DNA of 43,281 nt from positions 1-43,281 of the forward strand of contig JALOLT010000006.1 in the NCBI GenBank assembly GCA_025455775.1. Reading direction: 5' to 3'. The DNA is from Fimbriimonadaceae bacterium. GTDB taxonomy: Bacteria > Armatimonadota > Fimbriimonadia > Fimbriimonadales > Fimbriimonadaceae. A model generated the notes under the pieces. That model was given only the letters and a program-made list of their open reading frames with translations, did no database searches and had not been told where the DNA came from. Positions 17,293 through 26,338 of this stretch are shown here, one piece after another (positions within the stretch are counted from its first letter, which is position 1; the number at the start of each line of letters is the position of its first letter). A program made the translations under genes and the position numbers.

Positions 17293-18797
17293 GCCAGGAA
17301 ACCCCTGCGGTTCAGATGACCGACATCGTGCAGAAGTTTGGGAGCTTCACGGCGTTGGACCACGTTTCCCTTGCTGTCCAAAAAGGTGGGATCCACGCCT
17401 TGGTCGGAGAAAACGGGGCAGGAAAGACCACCTTGATGAAGGTCTTGTATGGGGCCCTGAAACAAACCTCCGGCCACGTCGAACTCAGCGGGCGACCCAT
17501 CCAGTTCAGAAATCAAGCAGAAGCGATTCAAAACGGAATCGGCATGGTGAGCCAACACTACGCCATTATTCCGGAGCTCACCTGCCTCCAAAACCTGATG
17601 TTGGGAGCAGAACCAGGCTGGGCAATCCCGGTGAAGAAAGCAGAAGAAAGAGCCTATGACCTGGCCTCGAAGATGGGATTCTCGTTTGACTGGAATTCTC
17701 CCGCGGCTGGGTTGAGTCCCGCCGGAGCGCAAAAACTCGAAATTCTCAAGCTCTTGTGGCGAAAGGCTTCCATCATGATCCTGGATGAGCCAACCGCTAT
17801 GCTCTCCCCAAGCGATAGCGATGCCCTTTACGATTCGCTCAAGAGCCTCGCGGAGGGAGGAGCCACCATCATCGTCGTCACCCACCGCTTGCCGGAAGTG
17901 ATGGAGTCGTGCCAGAACGTCACGGTTCTTCGTGGAGGAAAGTTGATCGACTCGCGACCAGTGAGCGACGTAACCACCGCCGAGCTCGCGAACCTCATTG
18001 TCGGCCGGTCGCTCGAAATTCCCACAAAGGAAGGGTTCCTGGGCTCAAATCCCTGGCTCCAAGTGAAGGGCCTGACGGTGAAAGGCGATCGGGGAAATGA
18101 GGCGGTTCGGAATGCCTCTTTCACCCTCTGCAAAGGAGAGGTGGTTGGAATTGCAGGAGTTGACGGCAACGGTCAGCGCGAACTCTTTCAGGCCCTGAGC
18201 GGCAACCGAAAGCCACAGGGTGGTCAAATCGTCCTGGCGGGAAAAGATGTGACCAAAGAAGGCCAGGCCCAGAGAATCCAAGCCGGAGTCCGCCAAATCC
18301 CGGAGGATCGTCACGCCGAAGGGGTGATTGAAGAGTGGAGCCTTGCCGAAAACGCCAGCCTCGGCCTCCAGCGTCACCCGACCTTACGCAAGGGCTCTTT
18401 CATCGACCGAAAAGCCAGGCTCGACTTCGCGAGCAAGATTGCAGAACGGTTTCGCACCAAACACTCTGGATTTCAAAAGCCGATGAAAAGCCTGAGTGGA
18501 GGAAATCAACAAAGGTTCGTTGCCGCCCGTGCCCTGGCGATTGATCCCAAGCTGGTTCTGGCCTTTCAGCCAACTCGCGGCCTCGATATCGATGGCACTC
18601 AACAGGTGTACAACGCCCTCCGCGCAACCGCCCGATCAGGAGGCGCAGCTCTCGTCGTGAGCTTTGACCTCGACGAGCTCCTGGAACACTGCGACCGGGT
18701 AATGGTGATCTGCCATGGCGTTCTGTCAGAGGTGCCGGAGAACCAAACAAGAGATCGGGCTGCGATAGGGCGCCTGATGGTGGGGGCAGAACTATGA
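17289..18797 (+). CDS. nucleoside-type ABC importer, double ATP-binding protein
   Basis: A 502-residue tandem ATPase of the RbsA/YufO type that energises BmpA-dependent nucleoside uptake. NBD1: Walker A GENGAGKTT (40-48), Walker B IMILDEPTAML, with an unusual signature LSPAGAQ (142-148) where LSVGxxQ is normal. NBD2 (about 258-502): the Walker A position reads GVDGNGQ (290-296), as is usual in this family, with intact LSGGNQQR and PTRGLDI. Lies between the dehydrogenase and two permeases with 4-nt overlaps. No substrate-binding lipoprotein gene is in the window. Confidence 0.9.
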   Translation: MSQETPAVQMTDIVQKFGSFTALDHVSLAVQKGGIHALVGENGAGKTTLMKVLYGALKQTSGHVELSGRPIQFRNQAEAIQNGIGMVSQHYAIIPELTCLQNLMLGAEPGWAIPVKKAEERAYDLASKMGFSFDWNSPAAGLSPAGAQKLEILKLLWRKASIMILDEPTAMLSPSDSDALYDSLKSLAEGGATIIVVTHRLPEVMESCQNVTVLRGGKLIDSRPVSDVTTAELANLIVGRSLEIPTKEGFLGSNPWLQVKGLTVKGDRGNEAVRNASFTLCKGEVVGIAGVDGNGQRELFQALSGNRKPQGGQIVLAGKDVTKEGQAQRIQAGVRQIPEDRHAEGVIEEWSLAENASLGLQRHPTLRKGSFIDRKARLDFASKIAERFRTKHSGFQKPMKSLSGGNQQRFVAARALAIDPKLVLAFQPTRGLDIDGTQQVYNALRATARSGGAALVVSFDLDELLEHCDRVMVICHGVLSEVPENQTRDRAAIGRLMVGAEL

Positions 18798-19801
18798 AAA
18801 AGACTCCTATCTGGGGGATGTGGCTCTTTACCGTGGGGGCTTTTGCCTTTGTCGTCGCGATTCTTGTCCTGGTGAAGGCAGTCCCTCTCGAAACCTTTTC
18901 CGGCATGGTGACAGGGGCCCTGGGAACCCCGGGGGGATGGCGCGGCACCTTGCGCGAAATGACCCCCCTCCTGATCCTGGGGGCAGCTGTCTTTCTTGCC
19001 CTCAAGGCTGGTCTGTTTAACATTGGGGCCGACGGACAATATACGGTTGGGGCCCTTGCTGGAGTCGCGACTGCCTTGGCAGTTCCCGGCCCTTTGGGAA
19101 TGGTTTTGGCCCTGGGGGCTGGGTGCCTCGCGGGAGCCTTGTGGGCCCTCCCCGCTGGCCTGATAAAAGCCTACAAAGGGGGACACGAAGTCATCACGAC
19201 CATTATGATGAACAACATCGCCAGGTTTCTGACGGTCGCTCTTGTAGCTGGCCCCCTCAGAAATCCAGCCCAGGAAAGTGCCACAACCAAGATTCTCGCG
19301 AAGGAGAGCCAGCTCCCGATCCTAATCCAAGACGGCCCTTTTAGACTCAACATTGCCCTCTTCCTGGGGCTAGGGATCGTGATTGGTGTCGGCATTTGGC
19401 TTCGCACCACGGTCAGTGGATACGAGCTGATGGCGACAGGCGCAAACAAAAGGGCGGCCGAAGCATCTGGCGTCTCTGTTGCTCAAACTCTCGTGAAGGC
19501 AATGACGGCAAGTGGGCTTTTGGCTGGCCTCGCGGGGGCAGTGCATGTCCTGGCCTACGAAAACCGATTCTACGCTGACTTTTCACCAGGGTTTGGTTTC
19601 GATGCTTTGGGGGTTGCTCTCTTGGCTGCCAGCAACCCTTTTCTCCTCATCCCAGCCGCCTTGCTTTTTGGGGCGATCAGCCAAGGGACTTCCGCCATCT
19701 CGATCCTCGGAGTTCCCAAGGGATTGTCGGGAGTGCTTCTTGGCTTGACCATTCTCGTCTTCGCTGTTTTCCGGTATCGAAAGGAGACTCCTCATGCTTA
19801 G
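18794..19801 (+). CDS. nucleoside-type ABC importer permease 1
   Basis: A 335-residue polytopic membrane protein of the branched-chain/ribose permease superfamily (YufP/NupP type). It has about nine hydrophobic segments, starting at residues 6-30. The motif GLFNIGADGQYTVGA is characteristic of the nucleoside subgroup, and GHEVITTIMMNNIA is the cytoplasmic coupling segment. Start overlaps the ATPase stop (ATGA); end overlaps permease 2 by 8 nt. Confidence 0.9.
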   Translation: MKKTPIWGMWLFTVGAFAFVVAILVLVKAVPLETFSGMVTGALGTPGGWRGTLREMTPLLILGAAVFLALKAGLFNIGADGQYTVGALAGVATALAVPGPLGMVLALGAGCLAGALWALPAGLIKAYKGGHEVITTIMMNNIARFLTVALVAGPLRNPAQESATTKILAKESQLPILIQDGPFRLNIALFLGLGIVIGVGIWLRTTVSGYELMATGANKRAAEASGVSVAQTLVKAMTASGLLAGLAGAVHVLAYENRFYADFSPGFGFDALGVALLAASNPFLLIPAALLFGAISQGTSAISILGVPKGLSGVLLGLTILVFAVFRYRKETPHA

Positions 19802-20636
19802 CCTCTTCGTCCTTTCGCTCACTTTATCCGTCCCCCTGATTCTGGCTGCGCTCGGAGGTCTGACCAGCGAACGAAGCGGCGTGATCAACATCGGACTCGA
19901 AGGAAAGATGCTCGTGGCGGCTTGTATCACTGGCCTGGTTGGCATGGCAAGCGGAAACGCCTTTGTGGGATTTCTCTGTGGAAGCGGGGCAGCAGTGGCA
20001 ATGAGCCTGCTCCACTACTTGGTCACCCAGGCCTTCCGCGTCGATCACATTATCTCTGGCATGGGGCTGAACGCTCTCGCCGTCGGTTTGACGAGTGTCT
20101 TGCACAAACGCCTCACGAACCCCGACTTCACCGATCGAATCCCAGGATTTCCCGTTCAAGTCTATTGGGTTATCGCTGGGGCGGCTGTCGTTGGGATCGC
20201 CTGGTATCTGAATCGAACCAAGGGCGGCCTTCGCCTTTCCGCTGTTGGAAATGATCCGGACAAAGCGCGGCAGATGGGAGTGCAACCGACCCTGGTCAGG
20301 TTTTACGCTCTTGTCGCAACGGGACTCTTTTGCGGCCTTGCCGGATCCCTGATCGTGACAAACGCAGGGAGCTTCACCGAGAATATGACGGCTGGTAAGG
20401 GATACATCGCCCTCGCTGCCCTTATTCTGGGTGGGTGGCGTCCCCTTCCTGCCTTACTGGCCTGCATTCTCTTCGGCTTCTTCGAAGCCCTTCAGATCCA
20501 ATTACAGGGTCAAGCGATCTTAGGGGTCGATTTACCATCATGGGTTTGGCAGTCTTTGCCATACTTTGTTACAATCGTTGCTCTCGCCGGATTTCTCGGC
20601 AAGAACCAAGCGCCTGCCGGACTCGGGCGCCCCTGA
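19794..20636 (+). CDS. nucleoside-type ABC importer permease 2
   Basis: A 280-residue permease of the YufQ/NupQ type. ALGGLTSERSGVINIGLEGKM near the N-terminus is the family hallmark, and VDHIISGMGLNALAVGLT is the coupling segment. Six to eight membrane segments. Partner of permease 1 in a heterodimeric channel. The following gene begins 4 nt after its stop. Confidence 0.9.
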   Translation: MLSLFVLSLTLSVPLILAALGGLTSERSGVINIGLEGKMLVAACITGLVGMASGNAFVGFLCGSGAAVAMSLLHYLVTQAFRVDHIISGMGLNALAVGLTSVLHKRLTNPDFTDRIPGFPVQVYWVIAGAAVVGIAWYLNRTKGGLRLSAVGNDPDKARQMGVQPTLVRFYALVATGLFCGLAGSLIVTNAGSFTENMTAGKGYIALAALILGGWRPLPALLACILFGFFEALQIQLQGQAILGVDLPSWVWQSLPYFVTIVALAGFLGKNQAPAGLGRP

Positions 20637-20640
20637 AATC

Positions 20641-21909
20641 ATGATCACCACCTTCGTTTGGGTTGCCACCCAAAACAATGTCGTCGAACTCACGCTCAAG
20701 GGGATCGAAGCAGCCTACCAACGGCTCGCTTCCGCTGAGATTCGAGCCACCCTCCGCTCTGATACGCTGGAGGGAAAGGCCAATATTCGATATCATTTGG
20801 CGTACCGCCGTCCCGGAAAATTTAGGTTGACCGTTGACCCAGGAGACACAAAAGGGAAGACGGTCTTTGTCGACGGCAAGCGAATCAATGTCTTGGTGCA
20901 TCGGTCGAACCAGCTCGCTCCTGTTCCGGTCAGCAACGAGCAACCCTTAGCCACCACGATTCAAAGTCAAGATCGGTTCATTGACCCCCTCTTCCTTCAC
21001 ATCGCAAACGGTGTCACTCTGTCAGAGTGGCTGGAGCCAATCCGAGCTGTCAAAGGGTGGCGCCTTACTTGGAAGGGTAACGAAGGACGCCTCCACTTCA
21101 AAGGAGGAGCGAGTGATCTTGAGCTTCGCTTTAACCAGAACCTCCTCCTGACTCGACTGAACTTTAGGAACGGTGACCAGAAAACCGAATGGAACTTGGT
21201 GACGAGGCCCCTAGAACCTGCGAACCTCGTGCCGCCTGCCTCGGCCAACAGAGTACGAGAGATCGACAAAGCCTTTATCCCTCCCACCTACGGTGACCCC
21301 CAAGCCAGGAGCCTGACTCAACGGATGCTCGCGACCTACGACCGAATGAGAGCGGCAAGGGTCACGGTCGTCGAGGGGGGCAAACGCACAGAGTTTTCCT
21401 TTGGCAATGGAAGGGCTTGGCAAAGAGATGAAGTAGCGGAGTGGTCTTACTCGCGCGATGGCGTCAGAATCAACGTCCCTGGCCAAAAACTCACCTTTAG
21501 CGGCAAGGCAGACTGGTCTCAAACGATTGATGCCGTCGCCACCGTTGGCTCCCGTGTTGATCCTTTCCTCAGAGCCTGGGTCAGGGGCCAAAATCCCATT
21601 CGCCAAATCCTTGGCCGAGGCGTGAAAGTCGAGACGATGGGGCAAGCGGAAGTGAACGGCGAACCTGTCACCATTCTCAAAGTCACCTCCTCTGGCGTGA
21701 CCACCGATCTCTACGTTCGTCCGCGAGATGGCATGGTTCTGGGGCTCGCCACGATTTTGGCAGAAGGGCAAAAGCGAACTCAAATCGACCAGAAAACCTT
21801 CATTTATGGAACCGGAGCAGGGAGAAGTCTCACTGCTCCGGCTGGATTCACTGCCCGTGACGTAAGAACCGTTATTAGCCCCGATTCGCTGGGGCCAGTC
21901 TCTCCCTAA
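20641..21909 (+). CDS. tandem LolA-like (outer-membrane lipoprotein-sorting-like) protein
   Basis: 422 residues from the ATG at 20641; the frame is open upstream but overlaps the permease. Two similar halves, about 14-200 and 225-422. Each begins with a helix of the form AYQRLASAEIRATLRSDT or TYDRMRAARVTVVEGG, followed by the strand series typical of LolA/LolB-like half-barrels (GKFRLTVDPGDTKGKTVFVD in the first, GEPVTILKVTSSGVTTDLYV in the second). The N-terminus (ITTFVWVATQ) is only weakly hydrophobic, so export is uncertain. Last gene of the importer operon; its end overlaps the convergent S41 protease gene by 35 nt. Confidence 0.65.
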   Translation: MITTFVWVATQNNVVELTLKGIEAAYQRLASAEIRATLRSDTLEGKANIRYHLAYRRPGKFRLTVDPGDTKGKTVFVDGKRINVLVHRSNQLAPVPVSNEQPLATTIQSQDRFIDPLFLHIANGVTLSEWLEPIRAVKGWRLTWKGNEGRLHFKGGASDLELRFNQNLLLTRLNFRNGDQKTEWNLVTRPLEPANLVPPASANRVREIDKAFIPPTYGDPQARSLTQRMLATYDRMRAARVTVVEGGKRTEFSFGNGRAWQRDEVAEWSYSRDGVRINVPGQKLTFSGKADWSQTIDAVATVGSRVDPFLRAWVRGQNPIRQILGRGVKVETMGQAEVNGEPVTILKVTSSGVTTDLYVRPRDGMVLGLATILAEGQKRTQIDQKTFIYGTGAGRSLTAPAGFTARDVRTVISPDSLGPVSP

Positions 21910-23149
21910 GCCATTTCAAACCTTGCTGAATTCCTTGGTCAACCTGGTTTGTCCGAGGAGACGGAGTCGTGAAGTCTGGCTTCCATCCATTTCCTTCGAT
22001 GCGCACTCCTGCATGAGTGACGTAGTCGGTCATTGGGATTTGAAGAATGAAGCCTGGCCCTTCGTTAATGTCAATCATCAAACTCGCGAGCACCGCCCCG
22101 GCAGATCGGCTGCCAATCAAGGCTGACTGCCTGTGCTCCTTCAAGGCCCCAGCAAACATCTCCGAGGCACTCCCACTCCCTCCGTCGATCAAGACTGCCA
22201 CGGGCCCGCGAAATGGCGTTCCATTCCGGAGCCGCTCCGCACGCACCTTCATCGGTACGCTCTGAGCGATTTTCATCAAATCATCAGTGGGGCCGTTTGC
22301 GTTTACAAACCGGTCATAGTCCTGGCGGCCGATGAAGGTACCAAGAGGTTCGGCTTGGGGATCCAGAAAGAATCCACTGAGGTGCTGCAGGTTCAAAACG
22401 AGGCCCCCTCCGTTTCCGCGCAGATCCACGATGACACCTTTGGCCTTTGGCAGAGCCTCTGCCATGAGGTTGCTCACGTTTGTTCGGCTGTAGCCTCGAT
22501 CAAAGGTGGGAACCGTGATGATGGCCACATCGCCCTCCCACCTCAGGGTTTCGGGAATGACGGTGGAGTACTGACGGCGGGTGACCTCTTTCGTGATTCG
22601 CTCTGAATCTCGAATAATCACGATCTTGCTCGACTCACCCTCTGCCCCAGCCAAATCCGCGACAGAGCGTACTGGCTTGCCGTCCCGCTCGACCACAAGG
22701 TCACCAGGCTGCAACCCAGCCTCGGCGGCAGGACTACTTGGAAAGACAAAGTTCACCCGAAGGCCCTTCTCTTCGATCTCGATGCGAATCCCGATCCCTG
22801 CCCGAGACTGAGTCGCTCTCATCTGGCGAAAGCTGGGAGGATACATGGCAATATGGCTGAACTTGTAGTCGTCTAGAGCAGTGTTGATGACCGAGACAAA
22901 CTCGTCTGGCGTCTTGGAATCCTTAATCTTTTGCTCCACGCGCTTGATCATCTCGGGAAAGGACTTAAAGTCAACCCCCGGAACAAAAGCCATCTGAGTG
23001 ATGACCCGTTCGACCCTGGCTAACACTTTCGCCTTAGCCTCGTCATCAAAGGGGGGAGCCTGGGGCGATGGCGCAGATTGGGCAAAAGAAAGTGCCGATG
23101 CAGCCAGGGCAAAGGGCACTAAGAGAGTTTTGAGTGAAGAGAACTTCAT
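21875..23149 (-). CDS. S41-family (C-terminal processing type) peptidase with PDZ domain
   Basis: 424 residues from the ATG at 23149, which has an excellent AGGAAG Shine-Dalgarno; a longer open frame upstream is not supported. Signal peptide 1-23 (ASALSFAQ). PDZ domain about 115-195 (FPSSPAAEAGLQPGDLVV). Peptidase core has DLRGNGGG at 242-249 and the nucleophile segment GGSGSASEMF, with S327 as likely nucleophile. The catalytic lysine of CtpA-type enzymes would fall at residue 352, where GKG is replaced by GAV, so it may use a different S41 mechanism or be inactive. Periplasmic. Divergent from the gene at 23354. Confidence 0.85.
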   Translation of the reverse strand: MKFSSLKTLLVPFALAASALSFAQSAPSPQAPPFDDEAKAKVLARVERVITQMAFVPGVDFKSFPEMIKRVEQKIKDSKTPDEFVSVINTALDDYKFSHIAMYPPSFRQMRATQSRAGIGIRIEIEEKGLRVNFVFPSSPAAEAGLQPGDLVVERDGKPVRSVADLAGAEGESSKIVIIRDSERITKEVTRRQYSTVIPETLRWEGDVAIITVPTFDRGYSRTNVSNLMAEALPKAKGVIVDLRGNGGGLVLNLQHLSGFFLDPQAEPLGTFIGRQDYDRFVNANGPTDDLMKIAQSVPMKVRAERLRNGTPFRGPVAVLIDGGSGSASEMFAGALKEHRQSALIGSRSAGAVLASLMIDINEGPGFILQIPMTDYVTHAGVRIEGNGWKPDFTTPSPRTNQVDQGIQQGLKWLRERLAPANRG

Positions 23150-23353
23150 TTTTCTTCCTGAACTGTTTCTGAAAAGATCCACTCGGGATCCTTTGGAGCA
23201 AAGATTCCCGTGTGATACCTTACTCATCCCCTTTGACGAAGGTTCCGACCATTGGTTTCTGTCCCCTTTTCGCAGGCCCCTGGTCGGTAGATTCTCGGGA
23301 AAGCGACCGAAACCTGGTGAGAATGCTGGGACGTCCGATATAAAGGAACAAGA

Positions 23354-24013
23354 ATGATTTCCACCCTTGCTTTCTTTGCCGTCGCCCAGGCTGCTTCGCC
23401 TGCGGCTTCCACCTACTCTCTGCGCTGGAGGCCAGTCAACCGCGACACCCTGCGCTACGAAGCGACAATCGATGTCGAACAAGACGGAAAAAGCGTGCAA
23501 ATGGTCAGTGAAGTGGACTACGAAGTGGTTTCAATCAGTCAAGAGACCATGACTCTCCGAGTCACCAATCGTGCCAAGTTCATTCGGAGCGGAGCTGACG
23601 AAATCTCTAGCCCCGATCGAACGACTTACTTCAGTCGCCATCGACTCGATGGGAGCCTGATCGACTTAGATGACAAAAATGCTGCCTCGACGACGCGCTC
23701 TGCCTTTATGAACCGCTTTGTCGCTCCACCCCAGGCGGTTGCGGTGGGTGGGTTCTGGAGCCTCGAACGCAAAGGTGGCTCCCCTCCCGGTACGCCACCA
23801 GCCAAGATCACCTTCACGCTAGAGTCTGTTTCATTCGAAAAGGCAACGGTAAAAGTCAACTACGAAGAGATCGGTGCGAGCCCCAACCGAAAAGCCAGAG
23901 GAACTTGGATCGTCGATCTCAAGACAGGGACGCCGGAGATGATGCGCTTGGAAGTTGAGAACATCTTTGCAGCGGGAACCAAGGGAGTCATCACCCTGAA
24001 GAAAATCAGTTAA
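23354..24013 (+). CDS. secreted protein of unknown function
   Basis: A 219-residue protein with a short signal peptide (MISTLAFFAVAQAA, cleavage near residue 14) and a beta-rich body with no family I recognise. The C-terminal part (ARGTWIVDLKTGTPEMMRLE) resembles proteins of the DUF6263 or TonB-dependent-accessory kind, but only by pattern. TATAAA ends 9 nt before the ATG, overlapping AAGGAA, so a very short leader is likely. Its stop overlaps that of the convergent gene (TTAA). Confidence 0.6.
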   Translation: MISTLAFFAVAQAASPAASTYSLRWRPVNRDTLRYEATIDVEQDGKSVQMVSEVDYEVVSISQETMTLRVTNRAKFIRSGADEISSPDRTTYFSRHRLDGSLIDLDDKNAASTTRSAFMNRFVAPPQAVAVGGFWSLERKGGSPPGTPPAKITFTLESVSFEKATVKVNYEEIGASPNRKARGTWIVDLKTGTPEMMRLEVENIFAAGTKGVITLKKIS

Positions 24014-24498
24014 CGCCCAATCTCTCGCTCAAACTTGCTGAGCCAGTTCCCCTGGTACGTTACTGTGCCCCTCATGCCTTCTCCCATCGTTTGCACTACA
24101 AGGGGATGGGTTTCGAGCTCGATCCTTTGGCCAGAGGCAAGGGCGATCTGAACGATGTACTTCAACTCTTCTGGGGGATACATCTCAGGATCAAAAACGT
24201 GGTCTCCGTCGCGGTTTAAGATGAGAATGTTCATGATATAAACCCCATGCTCGACCCTCATCGGCTTCGTCGCACTGTTCCCATAGGAATTCTGAAAAGC
24301 AAGAACCCCTCCCCAAATCGTGAGCCCAAGCCCAAAAAGAGAGATCATTCCAAAGAGAATCAGGAAGAGATTTCCGGCAAAGGAATTCCCCGTCGCGCCA
24401 GCGGAAACGAAGAACCCTGAGCAACAGCCACAAGACATAATCCCCAGGCCGCCGAGCAAAAGCCACAGCACCTTTTTTTGTTCTGCTATCCCAAACAC
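24010..24498 (-). CDS. small membrane protein of unknown function
   Basis: A 162-residue protein starting with GTG at 24498. Two hydrophobic segments at about 9-33 and 41-67; the first contains a cysteine cluster CGCC. A soluble C-terminal beta domain follows (about 78-162). No family recognised. It lies 9 nt downstream of the ABC exporter and is probably co-transcribed with it, although TAGGAT ends 6 nt before the GTG and could start a leaderless message. Confidence 0.6.
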   Translation of the reverse strand: MFGIAEQKKVLWLLLGGLGIMSCGCCSGFFVSAGATGNSFAGNLFLILFGMISLFGLGLTIWGGVLAFQNSYGNSATKPMRVEHGVYIMNILILNRDGDHVFDPEMYPPEELKYIVQIALASGQRIELETHPLVVQTMGEGMRGTVTYQGNWLSKFEREIGR

Positions 24499-24507
24499 GT
24501 CTCTATC

Positions 24508-26325
24508 CTAACTCAAAGCAGCGGCAAACTGTTGTCGGAACATACGAGAGTATAAACCCTCTGGCTCGTTCAGCAGATCCTTGTGATTGCCGATGTGAGT
24601 AATCACCCCTTCTTCCAAAACCACAATCCGGTCTGCTTTGATGATCGTACTCAGTCGGTGAGCAATCACAAAGCTCGTTCTGCCCCGGAGCAATCGATCC
24701 AGAGCATCCTGCACCAAGGCTTCGGTCTGAGAATCCAGCGACGATGTGGCTTCATCCAGGATCAGAATTCGTGGATCTGCCAAGAGGGCGCGGGCAATGG
24801 CGATCCTCTGCTTTTCTCCCTGACTCAGAGAAATCCCCTTTTCCCCGAGCCTTGTGTCATAGCCACTTTCTAGGGCGACGATCGTCTCGTGAATGTTCGC
24901 TGCTTTGGCAGCTTCCTTCACTTCCTCCGGACTCGCTTCTGGGCGGCCGTAGCGGATATTTTCCAAAATCGTTGTATTGAAGAGAGCTGGCTCCTGGATC
25001 ACATAGCCGACCTGACTTCGGTAACTCCTAACCTGCACGGTGCGCAGATCAATCCCATCGACCAGCACCTGACCAGAAGTCGGGTCAAAGTGGCGCAGCA
25101 ACAGGTTGGCGAGAGTTGTCTTTCCCGACCCACTAAATCCAACAAAAGCGATCAACTCTCCCGGTTGGACATGAAGGTTGATCCCCTTGAGGACTGGAGT
25201 GTCCTTAATGTATTCAAACCAAAGATCGCGATACTCGACCTCACCTTTGACCTTGGGCATCTCCGGCGCATTGGGCAAATCACTCACCAGGTTCTTGGCA
25301 TCCAGGGTGCGGAAAATTCGATTGAGGGCTGCGTGGGTGCGGGCCAAGGGATCCAAAACCAAAAGGAACCTTACGATTGGGCCATAGACATAGCCGACCG
25401 AATAAAGAAGGAACATGACCAAGGTGCCAGGCAACATCTCGCCCCTCAGACACATGAGAGCACCAAAGTAGAGAACTAACGCCTGTCCGATTCCCCCTAA
25501 GGCATCGGCGAAAGTCCACATGCGACTCCCGAGTCGGCTGAGATCCATGTTGAGCCCCAAAATTCCTCGGGTCAAGCTGTGGAAGGATCGCACTTCCCAC
25601 TGTTCCTTGCCGAACCCCTTCACGACAGAAATGCCAGTGAGCTTCTCCTGCATATCGCCAAACATCTCGTCCCTCTCGCGCCGGAGCTCTTCGCTCTTTT
25701 GCGAGATCGGCTTCATCGTGCGCCAGATGTTGTAGATGTAAATCGGCGTCGCGACCAAAGCAAGAAGAGCCAAAGTGGGAGAGATGGAAAACAGAATGAT
25801 CAGGACCAAAATCAGCTGAGCCGCATCGCTCGCCATCGTATTGAGGTTGCCAGTGATGAGGCTTTGCACTGTGCTCGGGTCGTTCATCACGTTACTCACC
25901 AACTTCCCAGTTTGGTTTTTATCAAAGTAGGCCAGGGGCAATGACTGCATGTGGCCGTACATCTTTTCGCGAGTGACCAAAAGAAACTGGTGACTTAACC
26001 TTTGGGTGAAGTAGCCAACCGCGTAGCTGAGTAAACCTGCCCCAACAGCGAAGCCAACCACGATCCCCAGATAAAAGAGGGTGTTGATTTCCTGGCCCTT
26101 CTGCAAGCGATTCACAATGTCGCCGAGAATCAAGGGGGGAAGAAATCCAAAAAAGGCCTGACCCAAGGTCAGAAAGAGCACGACGAACTGGAGCTTCCAC
26201 AGAGGCCTCAGCTCCTGAAACAATCGCCGGAGCACGACAAACCAAGGATCGTATGAACCACTGCTTTCTCGTTCCGGACGGCGCCGATGCTTGCGGCGCC
26301 GATGCTGATCCCGCGCCTTTGCCAT
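24508..26325 (-). CDS. ABC exporter, fused permease and ATPase (MsbA/multidrug type)
   Basis: 605 residues. A basic His/Arg-rich N-terminus (RRRKHRRRPER) precedes six membrane helices (about 35-325) and a C-terminal ATPase. Walker A GFSGSGKTT near 395-403, signature LSQGEKQR, Walker B ILILDEATSSLD, H-loop IAHRLST. A homodimeric lipid or drug exporter; the substrate is unknown. Flanked on the same strand by two small membrane-protein genes 9-10 nt away. TAAAAT ends 7 nt before the ATG. Confidence 0.93.
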   Translation of the reverse strand: MAKARDQHRRRKHRRRPERESSGSYDPWFVVLRRLFQELRPLWKLQFVVLFLTLGQAFFGFLPPLILGDIVNRLQKGQEINTLFYLGIVVGFAVGAGLLSYAVGYFTQRLSHQFLLVTREKMYGHMQSLPLAYFDKNQTGKLVSNVMNDPSTVQSLITGNLNTMASDAAQLILVLIILFSISPTLALLALVATPIYIYNIWRTMKPISQKSEELRRERDEMFGDMQEKLTGISVVKGFGKEQWEVRSFHSLTRGILGLNMDLSRLGSRMWTFADALGGIGQALVLYFGALMCLRGEMLPGTLVMFLLYSVGYVYGPIVRFLLVLDPLARTHAALNRIFRTLDAKNLVSDLPNAPEMPKVKGEVEYRDLWFEYIKDTPVLKGINLHVQPGELIAFVGFSGSGKTTLANLLLRHFDPTSGQVLVDGIDLRTVQVRSYRSQVGYVIQEPALFNTTILENIRYGRPEASPEEVKEAAKAANIHETIVALESGYDTRLGEKGISLSQGEKQRIAIARALLADPRILILDEATSSLDSQTEALVQDALDRLLRGRTSFVIAHRLSTIIKADRIVVLEEGVITHIGNHKDLLNEPEGLYSRMFRQQFAAALS

Positions 26326-26332
26326 ATTGGCT

Positions 26333-26338
26333 ATTTTA
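26333..26338 (-). promoter_or_regulatory. -10-like box before the ABC exporter
   Basis: TAAAAT (5/6 to TATAAT) with a 7-nt gap to the ATG at 26325. It overlaps the stop codon of the upstream gene. Confidence 0.45.
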
